Part shown: positions 53,432-63,763 of the stretch, in pieces
How positions within the stretch are numbered: the stretch's first letter is position 1
Layout of the letters: the number at the start of each line of letters is the position of its first letter
Assembly: GCA_023091665.1 (NCBI GenBank)
Contig: JALJCQ010000017.1
Span: forward strand, 1,302,001-1,366,000
DNA: 64,000 bases
Reading direction: 5' to 3'
Origin: Pythium myriotylum
Taxonomy: Eukaryota; Oomycota; Peronosporomycetes; Pythiales; Pythiaceae
Notes under the pieces: model-generated
What the model saw: the letters and a program-made list of their open reading frames with translations, nothing else
What the model was told of the DNA's origin: nothing
Database searches by the model: none
Made by a program: the position numbers and the translations under genes

Positions 53432-54715
53432 ATGGGGGAGCATGCGCCTGCCACGGTCGTCGCCTCCTCGTCGCCTGCAGACGCCACGGCCACGCGCCTC
53501 CACGCGCAGCTCTCCTGTCGCTACTTCCGACCGGGAGGCATCGTCCGCGGCGTCGTGCAGCTGCTCACGAACCAGTCGACGCCCGACGCGTCCACGGAGA
53601 TCGAGGCCGTCGTGGCGCAGATCCACGCCCACGTCACCGTCGACAGCAATCTCCTCTCCATCCCCGTGGTCGTCACAGCGTCCGCCCCGACCGTCAGTGC
53701 GTCTTCCCATAGCCTCTCTGCCGACGAAATCTTCAAGTTCTCGGGGGAATCCGGCGCGTGTCTCTACGTGTCATCGCCTTACGTGCTGCTGTCCGACCTA
53801 AACGTTGCTCCGACGCCCTCGGAGACTATCGAGGACTCGCGCAAGCGATGCCGCCGTGACTTTGCGCTCGCTTTACCCGAGACTCTTTGCCCTACGTTTC
53901 GCGGATCGTCAGCGCGAGTATTCTACGTATTGACGATCAGCGTACTCCGTCCGGGCAACACCAAAGCCGTGGCAGTGCACTTGCCGTTCGATGTGTACGC
54001 GCGTGAGTTTTCATTTGCACCACATCCTATTCTCGACAAATCTTCTGAGTCGCCTAAGCACCAGCGCCGCGAGTCGCGAAAAGAGCGCAGCGTCTCGCTC
54101 GCGGTCGTGCCTGTCGGCGTCCGCAAAGGCAGTGAGATCCCGTTTGAGTTGCGCCCTTCCCTGATGCACGGCCGAGTCGAAACTGAACAATTACAGCGAG
54201 CACAAACAAGCATTTTCACGATCGGTAAAGATGATGCTCATCTTGTGCGACTGCTGCTCACTAAGCAGTTCTACCACCCGGGTGACTTACTTCTCGGGGT
54301 ATTTGATTTCTCAAAATCGAGTATCCCGTGTCTTGAGATTTCTGCCAGTCTATGTCAAGAAGAAGTACTCGCAAGTATGGCCCTTCAGCCCAACAAAGTT
54401 GTGCAGTCGAAAGTCGTCAGCACCTACCACGAGTACACGGCTTCGGCACTACAGACGAACGTGCGGTTCGCGATCCCACACGATGCGCTCCCGACTATCT
54501 CGACCGACCTCGTGTGTGTGCAGTGGTGCATTCGTTTTGAGTTTACTGCGCGTGTTGCATCTGACGAAGTTAGCCAGGCAGCCCATGCGACACAAGTGTT
54601 CCGATGGCAGGTCCCCATCGACGTGCAACCGTCGTCTGCACGTGAACCAAGTAGCTTTGCCAACGTACCCCACCGACTCTTCACTGGAAGCACCCGCACA
54701 GCTGCGATTGCCTGA
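53432..54715 (+). CDS. RGP1: RGP1-like subunit of the RIC1-RGP1 Rab6 GEF
   Basis: 427 residues in one exon from the ATG at 53432 (GACCATGGG). It is an arrestin-fold protein that with RIC1 activates Ypt6/Rab6 at the Golgi. Landmarks: N-terminal LSCRYFRPGGIVRGVVQLLT, PETLCPTFRGSSARVFYVLT (human [20 protein letters not shown]), then SIFTIGKDDAHLVRLLLTKQ with FYHPGDLLLGVFDFS, then a second arrestin-like half, ending in FRWQVPIDVQPSS (human FSWDLPIKVLPTS). The match is moderate in sequence but consistent along the length. Confidence 0.85.
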   Translation: MGEHAPATVVASSSPADATATRLHAQLSCRYFRPGGIVRGVVQLLTNQSTPDASTEIEAVVAQIHAHVTVDSNLLSIPVVVTASAPTVSASSHSLSADEIFKFSGESGACLYVSSPYVLLSDLNVAPTPSETIEDSRKRCRRDFALALPETLCPTFRGSSARVFYVLTISVLRPGNTKAVAVHLPFDVYAREFSFAPHPILDKSSESPKHQRRESRKERSVSLAVVPVGVRKGSEIPFELRPSLMHGRVETEQLQRAQTSIFTIGKDDAHLVRLLLTKQFYHPGDLLLGVFDFSKSSIPCLEISASLCQEEVLASMALQPNKVVQSKVVSTYHEYTASALQTNVRFAIPHDALPTISTDLVCVQWCIRFEFTARVASDEVSQAAHATQVFRWQVPIDVQPSSAREPSSFANVPHRLFTGSTRTAAIA

Positions 54716-55401
54716 TGAGAGCAGCCTCATTGGTTTTAGAAGGTGTGATTGTTAAATATGATGTCAGTGAGAATGAGCAGCGACAACCTCGCAACGGCAT
54801 TTCGTGATATGATGGATAAAGATGCTTCGCTACACTATCCTTCTGTAATCACTTTGTGGCAACATCGATCGGAAGGGTACGTTTAACGGTTCGGATTATA
54901 ATCGAAGGTACGTCGCCGATGATGTTTCAGGTTTGCCCTGTTGCGCGTCCCTGAGTCAAGCTCTTGACAGATCGACTTGTGGTGCAAGATCATGAAGCCA
55001 AACCAAGACGCATTGGTAGCTTAACGCGAAGTGTGTGATTAATGCTGTCGAATTACGTGTCCACCGTTCTTGAGAGTTGTGTGACATTGAGCTCAAGGTT
55101 TCACCGTGCTGACACACGCTTCCCATCTTCAAAGTACAACCTGTATCATTTTCTCTGGTGACTGCTGTCCCACTTTCGGCCTGCCGTGATGCGCATCGTA
55201 TAGTCGGAGCTTGTTGAAGCTTGTCGAGATCTTCAGGATCTAAAGATATAGTGCCGAGGGTGGAACACAAGATTTCTCGTGCGAAGTTTGAGTTGCTGCA
55301 CGCACCCAACAATAGACCGTCTGAATTGGCCACTATACTCATGAGAGTTCATCAGCATTCAGTACAGGCCGTAGCCCAACCAGTCTCTCAACGCCATCGC
55401 G
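54716..55401. other. Intergenic region, nothing firm
   Basis: 686 bases before the LRR membrane protein. A minus-strand open frame of 128 codons (55342-54956) has some protein-like composition (STLGTISLDPEDLDKLQQAP) but no splice partner or domain is seen. Confidence 0.35.
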
Positions 55402-57543
55402 ATGTCTACTCCTGCACATGTTGTTCCAGTGGACCGACCAAGCGTGCAAGAAGCGGCAAAGCAAACTGAATCCGATGTGATTGGATCCTCTAGTTCTTCT
55501 GTGAAAGCTCTACGCCTGCAAGATGCGGTAATTGTTGTCGACTTGGATCCGTGGCCAGCGTTCGGCGTGGCTTGGATAGCGCTGTTTATCGCACATTCCC
55601 TATGTATCGCCTTTCTTGTCGGAACTATCTCGGCGCTACGACTTTTCGCAGATCCAAAGATGGGATTCTTCGCAGATTTGTTACGACGAAATCTCCGATC
55701 AGTGTTTATCGCTGGTGTTGGTTTGCTTGGGTGCCTTGTGGCTCTCCACACACTCCAGCTCTTCCTCATGCTCCTCGCAAGTGTGCGCGAGAGAAAACTA
55801 CAATTCACGTCGCTCACAGCCGAGTTCCGGAGTATTATTAACCATAGACGCCGCAGAGGACTTCGTCAGTCGCAGCTGCTCACACATGCTCGCCGTATTT
55901 GGCGACTGGTGCTGGGTCGCCAAGGATTCTTCGGGGTGGAAAGTCCATACTACGAATGGCGTTATGCAGCTTCTGAAGCAATCGAAATCGTATCGCAGTC
56001 TGTTCAGGCATATGGGTCGAGCGCCCACCTCGATCCAAAGCGCTGGTTGATCGATTTGTATGTGGCATGCGCAGTGCTGAATTGCTGGTCGACCCCGATT
56101 GTGATGCATGCGATGTCCTCATACTCTCTGTCAGCGAAAAGGCTGGCGTGTGTGGTGCTGGATGCTGTGCTAGATTCGGGGACGGCGATGGTGTTTCCGT
56201 TGGTCCTCGTTATACCGTACACACTTGCATTTGACCCTGTCCGCTACACGTTTGATGTGAACCTATTGTACAATGATGTGTGGTTCATCAACTTCATCAA
56301 CGAAAATCGTCAAATTTTTCCGGTATCTGGGTTCGATTTGTTGATTAAGGTTATTCCACACGCGAGTATCTTTCTGTCTCTCAAGAGTGTGCGATCAATA
56401 ATCAGAAGGAAGGATTTGACTGTCTATAGTGTGTCTGCTGGCAACACCACAAACGACACGTCAGTCCGATCGCCCTTGGACCCTCCAACCAACGATTCAT
56501 CTGGTTTGAACAAAGGTGGCTTGATGAATAAGAGCTCTACACGCGACGGCATATCCAATCGTTTCACCAGTCATATCGTGTACGTGGATCGCTTCTTCAT
56601 TTTACTGGCATTTGTTGTACTGGCATGCCACATCAGCAGTACGATGATCACCCTCCCAGTAGATGGGCAGTGCAAGCTACCACTCCGACCATGGTTCATC
56701 CGTACGACAGCTTGTTCCCTGTATATGTTCAACTGTTACCGTCGACAAATAGACTCCGTCTACGGCAGCGACCTAGCGTTCCTGCATCGTAAGTCTCTAG
56801 CGGTGGTGGTGTTTGCTCACTGTCCGGGTCTGCGGATGACGCGATCGATCCTAGACTTCCCGAATTTGCTCGGTATTGAGACCTACAACTCCACGCTGGT
56901 CGAATGGGGCAGCGATGTTTCTCTCAGCGCCGCGAAGTTGCCTGTTTTGTCGTACATATTCATCATCCGCACTAATCTCAGCGAAATCCCGGAAGGCATG
57001 CGCAGCCCCAATCTGCCGTCGACTCTGATGGATATCGAGTTTTCTGTAACGAATTTGTCGAGCGTGCCCGACGATTTAGACTCAGTGTGGAGCCAAATGT
57101 TCTCTGTCTATATCGAAAACTCGCACCTCACCAAAGTGCAGGATGTGTTGCTTCGTATGCCACTGTCCGAGCTGTCCCTCATTGGGAACCAGATTGACAC
57201 AATGCCAACCTTCCCGACGACGCTGAGCGACTACTACATGCTCTCTCTCGCTCGTAATCCGATCACCACGATCCCCATAAGCTGGGTGGCTGTTGTCGGC
57301 ACGGGCGTATTCCTAGATCTGGTCGACACGGGAATCTCGGAGGTGCCGGCGTGGTTTCGGGCAGACTTGGAGAGGACGCGTTCGGCTGTGTATCTACACG
57401 GGACACCGTTTTGCTCGAGTCTATCCGTCGAAGAGCGTGGAGCTTCGTACGGGCCAGGCGCGTCGGTGACTTGTGCGTTGACGACCCAGCGGCTTCGCGG
57501 TCGGTACCCGCTCAACGTCACCAAGCCGCTTTGGCTCCCGTGA
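55402..57543 (+). CDS. Large multi-span membrane protein with a C-terminal leucine-rich-repeat-like domain
   Basis: 713 residues in one exon. The first half has about six hydrophobic spans (for example WPAFGVAWIALFIAHSLCIA, SVFIAGVGLLGCLVALHTLQ, MVFPLVLVIPYTLAF, FFILLAFVVLACHISS). The remainder contains leucine-rich segments (LSEIPEGMRSPNLPSTLMDI, LSSVPDDLDSVW, LSELSLIGNQIDTMPTFPTT, MLSLARNPITTIPIS), likely on the extracellular side. It ends with a cysteine-containing cap. This architecture is seen in an oomycete-specific family of unknown role. No kinase or other catalytic domain is present. Confidence 0.8.
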   Translation: MSTPAHVVPVDRPSVQEAAKQTESDVIGSSSSSVKALRLQDAVIVVDLDPWPAFGVAWIALFIAHSLCIAFLVGTISALRLFADPKMGFFADLLRRNLRSVFIAGVGLLGCLVALHTLQLFLMLLASVRERKLQFTSLTAEFRSIINHRRRRGLRQSQLLTHARRIWRLVLGRQGFFGVESPYYEWRYAASEAIEIVSQSVQAYGSSAHLDPKRWLIDLYVACAVLNCWSTPIVMHAMSSYSLSAKRLACVVLDAVLDSGTAMVFPLVLVIPYTLAFDPVRYTFDVNLLYNDVWFINFINENRQIFPVSGFDLLIKVIPHASIFLSLKSVRSIIRRKDLTVYSVSAGNTTNDTSVRSPLDPPTNDSSGLNKGGLMNKSSTRDGISNRFTSHIVYVDRFFILLAFVVLACHISSTMITLPVDGQCKLPLRPWFIRTTACSLYMFNCYRRQIDSVYGSDLAFLHRKSLAVVVFAHCPGLRMTRSILDFPNLLGIETYNSTLVEWGSDVSLSAAKLPVLSYIFIIRTNLSEIPEGMRSPNLPSTLMDIEFSVTNLSSVPDDLDSVWSQMFSVYIENSHLTKVQDVLLRMPLSELSLIGNQIDTMPTFPTTLSDYYMLSLARNPITTIPISWVAVVGTGVFLDLVDTGISEVPAWFRADLERTRSAVYLHGTPFCSSLSVEERGASYGPGASVTCALTTQRLRGRYPLNVTKPLWLP

Positions 57544-57997
57544 GCAAGTTCACACGTCGCAGATCTTCTATAAATTCATGGATCTTGTTTATGGAGCTAA
57601 TACTAAGTTCGCACACCACGCACTTAGCGTGGTTCAGTTTTTTATTCACGCGGTTTTTTCTCTCCACGTGCACGCGGCAAAGCGGCATTCACCGCCCAGT
57701 CAGTTCGTCAGGTCTCGGCGTCGCGGCAGGAAGCACGATGGCCGGCAAGAAGGTGAGGCGACGTCGGAGGAGGCGGCGATGTGTGCGCTCGCTCGAGTGC
57801 GGCGGCTGGCGGCGACGGGTAGCCAGGAGCACGGCGAGAGAAAGGCGCTCTCTGCCGCAGAATCTCGGAATCCCCTAGTCGGCGACCGCCGCCATCTGCA
57901 CTTCGAAGAGAGAGAGAGAGCAACACGCCGCCAGTGGCTGCTCGATGTTGACGTGTACTGACTGGGCGCTGTGTATCTACCCATTTTCCCATTTACC
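57544..57997. other. Intergenic region before choline-phosphate cytidylyltransferase
   Basis: 454 bases. Two overlapping open frames on both strands are rich in Arg and Ser and look like GC-rich shadow frames. The promoter of the downstream gene is expected here. Confidence 0.4.
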
Positions 57998-59037
57998 ATG
58001 GCCGTCCCACGACTACAGCGTACCGCGAGCGAGGTGGAGCAGGAGGATCTCGTGAGCATGGAGGAAGAGGTCAAGGCCGTCGTTGCGCAGCAACAGGCAC
58101 GCGCTGCCGAAGAAGAGAAGCAGGTCCGAGAGCCGCTCGAGCCAGCAGTGTACGAGTACAAGCCCGGCACGACCGACGAGCATGGAGAGTATCAGCCATT
58201 CCGCCGTACGCTCACCGAGGGCGAGCCCGGAACTCTCTCGGGGCGCCCGCTGCGCTTGTATGCCGATGGCATCTTTGATTTGTTCCACTTTGGCCATGCC
58301 AAGGCTCTGCAGCAGTGCAAACAGGCGTACCCAAATGTGCACCTCATCGTGGGGTGCTGTAGCGATGAGCTCACGCACAAACTCAAGGGGCGCACCGTTA
58401 TGACGGACAAAGAGCGATACGAATCCCTCCGCCACTGCAAATGGGTGGACGAAGTTGTGGAGGATGCCCCGTGGGTCATCACGGATGACTTCCTAGAGAA
58501 ACATCAGATCGATTACGTGTGCCACGACGCGTTACCTTACACCGACGCCTCGGGCACCTCAGAGGAAGGCGATGTCTACGCTCGTATCAAGAAGATGGGC
58601 AAGTTTTTGGAGACAAAGCGCACGGACGGCATTTCCACATCTGAAATGATTATTCGCATCATCGCGGAGTACGACACGTTCATTCGTCGCAACCTTCAGC
58701 GTGGATACACGGGCAAGGAGATGAATGTGCCGTTCATGAAGGAGCAAAGCATCAAGTTCGATATGGCGGTTGATAAGGTCAAGCACGATGTCGACTCGCT
58801 CGTCCACAAGTGGATGGAGAAGGCTGAGGATATGCAGCATAACTTCTTGGATTTGTTCAGCAAGGAAGGTCGTCTGGTACGTACAATACTTTCTTGCGCC
58901 TACATTGATGGAAAAAAAAAAAAGGTCTTACTCTCATTTGTTCGTCACAGCGCACAACTCTCCGTAAGCGCCGAAAGATTATCAAGGAACGCCTTTCGGA
59001 GCGCCTTTCGGAAGTCGCTCGCGAGGGACTCTGCTAG
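57998..59037 (+). CDS. PCYT1: Choline-phosphate cytidylyltransferase (CCT)
   Basis: Makes CDP-choline for phosphatidylcholine synthesis. Exons are 57998-58876 and 58951-59037 (74-base intron with a run of about 13 A), 321 residues. N-terminal 80 residues are acidic and helical. The cytidylyltransferase domain has HFGH (His97, His100) in LFHFGHAKAL, VGCCSDELTHKLKGRTVMTD, and RTDGISTSEMI (human RTEGISTSDII). A C-terminal amphipathic helical part follows (KFDMAVDKVKHDVDSLVHKW), the membrane-sensing type region. Exon 2 is a basic end with two near copies of ERLSERLSE. Confidence 0.95.
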
Positions 59038-59193
59038 ATCAATGGCGCAGGGAATGCTGTGTGAGTCCAATTGCCATTCGCAACAGTTCATTTTTGCACA
59101 TTCCAAGACCCCCAACTCAGATTTGGACCATATTGCGTGTTAAATCCTAATCGATGACCCGAGAAGTCTTTATTGATGCTGCGTAGACTTCGA

Positions 59194-60020
59194 TCATGCA
59201 TATGCTGCGTCCGTACTGTAGCCATGCTGTCGCATCCCACTCGTCGCAACATTCAGAGTCACCTTTATCTTCCCAGACGAAGTTACCCGTGTTACTTCTC
59301 GCCCGTCGTTTTGAGTGATGAATTTGGCATCGAAGTACTGTGCGCATCCGATTATACTCTAATCATTCGTGAAGCGATTTGATTGTCCATACCTCTGGTG
59401 GAGTTCCTGTCAGCCACGCTGTGAATTGTTGAAGAAATGACGATGACAGCGGCCGGAATAAAGGTACCATACGTGTCATTCGACATGCACACGTCGGGAT
59501 ATGCATTGAACCGTAGCCCCGGACAATATCACGACCGAACCCATCCAGCCCGTAGACGCTGAAGACGATGCGCGGCCAGCCAAACGGATTTGTGCTCTTA
59601 AACGATATGTCGATAGGAAAGTTGAACACAATCGTTCCATCATGCGTGGAACGATATGCGAGTTGGGTCAGCCCCGCATCCGCGCCCTACGACTTGTGCT
59701 TTTCACCGTTTGTCGCGTCTAAGGAGAAAGTAGCGCCCACTCAACTTACATGAACAACGCGCCAGTCCGTCCCGTACGTAACGGCGTATCGGCAATACAG
59801 ATTGCCGACGCCGGGGAACTGCGCCAAAGTATCATTGTGACCACAACCACAACGATGCTCGAAACGCAGCGTCGATTACCGCAACGGAGACGATTTGGCC
59901 GCTCACAATGAGCTGGAATGCTGTCTCGTTGGTCGTGGACGAAGGCGCCGCCGGCTTGGCGCTCGAGAGCACCGAGGCGGCGGCCGTCTTGAGTGCCGGG
60001 AGCTGGTGCTTCGACTCCAT
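59194..60020 (-). CDS. B9D1: B9 domain-containing protein 1 (B9D1/MKS9)
   Basis: Subunit of the B9/MKS complex at the ciliary transition zone. Exons are 60020-59880, 59818-59750, 59686-59393 and 59337-59194 (61-, 63- and 55-base introns), 215 residues (human 204). The joined frame gives FQLIVSGQIVSVAFPGVGNL, YCRYAVTYGTDW, then FNFPIDISFKSTNPFGWPRI (human [20 protein letters not shown]), FSVYGLDGFGRDIVRGYG, and the C-terminal part with GREVTRVTSSGKIKVTLNVA. Every junction keeps phase. It converges with CCT (156 bases). Confidence 0.95.
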
Positions 60021-60146
60021 TTCCTTCCGTGTCCTTTCAAGGTCCGTGCGAGGTTATATATCTCCGATGTGAATAAAACCTCACAAACACAAAAGTGGAG
60101 GGGAAATCTGACGGCAAGCAAGAAGCCGCTGGAGCGATCCGTCGCG

Positions 60147-61866
60147 ATGGCCACGGACGAGCGCGACCTGCGCGAAGAGCTGGAAGCGCTGGCGCGCAAG
60201 AGAGAGCAGATCTACGCGGAGCGTACGTCGCGCTGCGACCGGCGGCTGCTTTGCGAGGCGCTGACTTGTGGAGTGATCTATCTCAGGAAGGAAGCATGCA
60301 ACCAAGCGAGGCGAGAATGATGACAAGGACCCAGCGAATGGCGAGAGCCTGTACTCGCGCATGAAGGACCGATCGTCGGAGTCTCCGCTGCATCGGCGAG
60401 GCAACAACGGCGGGTTTTCGACCGGTGAGCGCCTCACGAAGCGGCAAATGGAAAGAGAGAATGACCGCATGCAGGGTGTCAGCAAGTTTGATGTCGAGAG
60501 TGACAACAAGCGTCCTCGGATGCAATCAGCAGTAACAAAGCCAGCGCCGGTAGAGACTGCTGCGAGTGATCGTCGTGCCGTGCGCAACGATCGAGCACGG
60601 CCGGCACAAGCGAAGGCTGCTACCAGCGAACGCGAGAAACAGCGGGCTGTCGCTCCTTATGCGCAGAAGGACGGACTCGCGCGGAGCCGACGGATGTTCG
60701 GTGCGCTAATGGGCCATTTGGGCAAGGCGAAAGCCATGATTGAGAAAGACAGCACACTTATTAAGCGGCAGACATCCAAACAGCTCGAGGCGGAGCAGAA
60801 AGAGAAGGAACAAAACAAAGCACTTCAGCTTCGCACCAAGCAAGCAGCGACGATAGAGAGGCTCGGAAACATGATCGCTGCAGCAGAGGTGGAGATGAAG
60901 GAGGCTCTGACAAGGAAGAAATTGCAGCATGTTCTTGAGGCACGTAAAGGTTCTTCGCAGTCTCATTTTCTACTGACGGTTTCGTCGCCTCCGATTTATT
61001 ATCTGCCCAAGAAACACACCAAGGAGACGGAAGACTTACTTGCTGCATCTATCGAGGCCTATCAAGAAAAAATTCGGTCTAGTGCACGAGATCATGAGGG
61101 AAAGTTGCGCGAAATCGAAGCCGAGTATCGTACGAAGATTGAAAACATGAAGATTCAACTGGAGGAAGAAAAGCAACTGTATGCATCAGACGAAGATGGT
61201 TTAAAGAAGGAACGACTTGACTCAGATACCATCGGGGATAAAGACTTGTCCAGCGTTGATGTAGCGGATGAGAACGAAGCTGATGAGAATATGGGGGATG
61301 ACACTGTACGAGCAGTGGACCGTACAGTCACTTCAACGTCCCCGCGGCAACTAACGAACTCCGCCGTGCAATCGTCTCCAGTGCGACCAGTGAAGCAAGA
61401 GTCGAACGCCCCTTTGTCTCCAATATCAACACCGGCCCGAGGAGTCAAGAATAAGCGTGCTGCAAGTCCATCGCCCGAAGCTCAAACGAAGCGAATCAAG
61501 TCAGAGCCTACGCAATCTCCTCCATCCCGGTCAACTATTCCTCTCAAGCCAGAACTTGAAGAGATTTCAGTTGGCGAGATGAGAGAGACGGGAGCTAATG
61601 CCGAGTCGATCATAACGCCAGCAAGTGCCCTCTCTCCTGAACGACCATCGCAGGATGGCGAGCCCCGAGCCAGTTCGTCGGAGATTCCATCGGCAAACGA
61701 AGACACCGCGTTCCTGACTCCACGCAAGCAGATGATTGAAGTGGGAAAGCTGAAGGTCACAGACTTGCGTGAAGAACTGAAAAAGCGAGGGCTTGACACG
61801 AAGGGTCTCAAGCAAGCGTTAGTCAAGAGACTGGAAGAGGCTCTTGCCACGGCAAAGGACGAATAG
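60147..61866 (+). CDS. PNN: Pinin-like nuclear protein with a C-terminal SAP domain
   Basis: Exons are 60147-60222 and 60287-61866 (64-base intron), 551 residues. The N-terminus MATDERDLREELEALARKRE is the coiled-coil start found in pinin, and the pinin/SDK domain is clear: RSRRMFGALMGHLGKAKAMI, then a coiled coil (LEAEQKEKEQNKALQLRTKQ) and YYLPKKHTKETEDLL (human FYIPGRMCPATQKLI). A long acidic/Ser-rich disordered part follows, then a SAP DNA/RNA-binding motif (KLKVTDLREELKKRGLDTKG). Pinin works in the exon junction complex. A GTAAAG at about 60951 might be an unused or real donor inside exon 2. Confidence 0.85.
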
Positions 61867-62007
61867 CTTGGCTTGACGAGGGTTCGTGGGTGCAACCTGA
61901 TAGGGTATCCGTATTACTGTTGAGGACAGAACAATATTTGGTTTGTGATCATCAAACCGCTTGAAAAGTTGACACGTGAATCGAAGCTCTTCCGATCCAG
62001 CGCGACC

Positions 62008-62287
62008 ATGGTACGCTGACGTAGCAATCGCGCGCAACTGACACGGCCGTGCTCACGTGGCGCCCTCGCAGGAGATCCCTTACACCAGTCCCGTGAACCC
62101 TGACCACTACGGCACCCTGACGGTGGCGCTGCTCCTCTCTGGCCTCACCGTCATGTCCGTCTTCTTCACAAAGGCTGTGGCGCCGAAGAAGAACTTCTTC
62201 GTGGAGTTTATCTTGGCGGTGATCGCAGCCTTCCTGCTCGGCTTCGGCTCGCTCTTTCTCTTCCTGTGGGCCGAGATCTACGTCTAA
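62008..62287 (+). CDS. TMEM258: TMEM258/OST5 subunit of the oligosaccharyltransferase
   Basis: Small ER-membrane protein of the N-glycosylation complex. Exons are 62008-62010 (only the ATG, followed by GTACGC) and 62072-62287 (61-base intron ending CTCGCAG), 72 residues. It reads M-EIPYTSPVNPDHYGTLTVAL, a first span, then FFVEFILAVIAAFLLGFGSL and the end FLFLWAEIYV (human LFLLLWVGIYV). The plan and YTSPVNP are diagnostic. Confidence 0.93.
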
Positions 62288-62673
62288 CCCTCTCTAGTCA
62301 AGCGTCAATTGTCCCCAAGCTCATTCTCCTATTATTTGGCGGCGAGAGAGAAGCAAAATCGCCGTGTCGCGAACGGGGAAAGTTAGCACGTGTGATCCGA
62401 ATGACAACTTCGCAGTAGATACTTGCTCTTCGCTTTGCTTAAGTCCTTTATTATTTACATCCGATGCAGAGCGGCGCTACTGAAGCTATCACGAAGAGTC
62501 GTCGAGGCACCGACACAACGAAGACGGCGCGTCCTGTAAAGATACGCTACGCCTGCACCGAAGGCTTCGTACCGTCGGGCGAGTTCGAGCTGTGTGATGG
62601 TTCCTCGGTTACGCTGGAGGATGGTGTTCCAGACTGACTGAGAGGCTGGGCGGAACGGCGAGATGCCTCGCAG
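62288..62673. other. Convergent intergenic region, nothing recognised
   Basis: 386 bases between the TMEM258 stop and the AMPK beta stop. Nothing is recognised. Confidence 0.4.
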
Positions 62674-63657
62674 CTACGACGTGCCTGGCATCAAGCTGTA
62701 GTAGACGGTGGTGACAAACTTCTGCTTGTATCGCTGAGTCACGCCCAGCACCATCATCCCATCCTTGATTGCTGTGCAGTAGAGATGATTCAGGGCAACG
62801 TGTTGGGGCACAGGGAGCAGTCGCGTGTCCACGCTCGGTGGATTCTAGACACATACGCTCTCGTGTCAGTGCAAAAGCAACAAACAATCGATGCTCAAGA
62901 CGCTATTGCTCACCTTGTTCAAAATGATATGCCGCAAGTGAGGGGGTAGTGGCGGTGGTTCCTTCGTATACTCATCAATATCTGGGATGAATCGTCCATA
63001 CTGGTTTTCGTCCGTGTCCTTGACTTCGTCCGAAAAGTCAAAATCTGACAGCGCTTGAAAGTCGGATACGTCCACGAAGTTATTCACGTTGCCTTCAACG
63101 TCAGCAACGGTGAGCTGATCAGGAGCGAATCGCCATTCTTCGTCGACCACAAACTTGTACGCGTGTTTGCCCCGCGTGAGGTTGGCGATGTATGTGAAGT
63201 CATTTCCCGAGCGATGCATGGGGCACTGTTTCGACCAGCCATTAAATGTACCAGTGATGTACACATTCCGGCCGCCGTGTTCCCACCGAAAGACCATGGG
63301 GACGACATCGCTTACGGGTACGATACTCGACTCGCTTTCGCCATTCCGTGCGGTTGTTGAAGCCCCTGATATCCCGTAGGCCGTCTCAGATGACGACTGG
63401 TCCACCTCCATCGCATCGGCTCCGCCGCCGCCTGTCGGATTATCGCCGGGATACATCCGCTGCCCGTATGGCGCGGCGCCGGCGCCATTCCCTCCATTCA
63501 TAGAGCTGTCGCTGCCTCCGCGCTGCGATTGGCCGTACTGCGGGTGGTGCTGCAGCGGAAACTGGCTGCCGCGCGGAGACGCCGAGGCGCCATCGCCGAT
63601 GTTCTGCCCCAGATCATGCGGGTTCGAGTCGTGGTCTTTGCTGGAGGCGCTCCCCAT
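62674..63657 (-). CDS. PRKAB: AMP-activated protein kinase beta subunit
   Basis: Scaffold and glycogen sensor of AMPK/SNF1. Exons are 63657-62914 and 62844-62674 (69-base intron), 304 residues. N-terminal MGSASSKD is a good N-myristoylation signal (Gly2, Ser6). After a low-complexity stretch, the CBM48 carbohydrate-binding module (about residues 118-195) has VVPMVFRWEHGGRNVYITGT, FNGWSKQCPMHRSGNDFTYI and YKFVVDEEWRFAPDQ. The C-terminal domain that binds alpha and gamma starts with PPPLPPHLRHIILNK and continues across the splice: NPPSVDTRLLPVPQHVALNH and LYCTAIKDGMMVLGVTQRYK. Confidence 0.96.
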
Positions 63658-63763
63658 GGCCTCTCTCGGTTGCTCGTGTCCGCTTCACGTTCGTTCGCTC
63701 GCTCGTACGCGCCGACGTTCGTTGTCGCTCGTCCTTGGCGCGCCGCCGCACAGTCGCTCCTCG

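Noticed and set aside
54956..55342. Minus-strand open frame of 128 codons before the LRR membrane protein.
   Set aside because: Part looks protein-like but there is no family match, no membrane segment and no supporting splice site.
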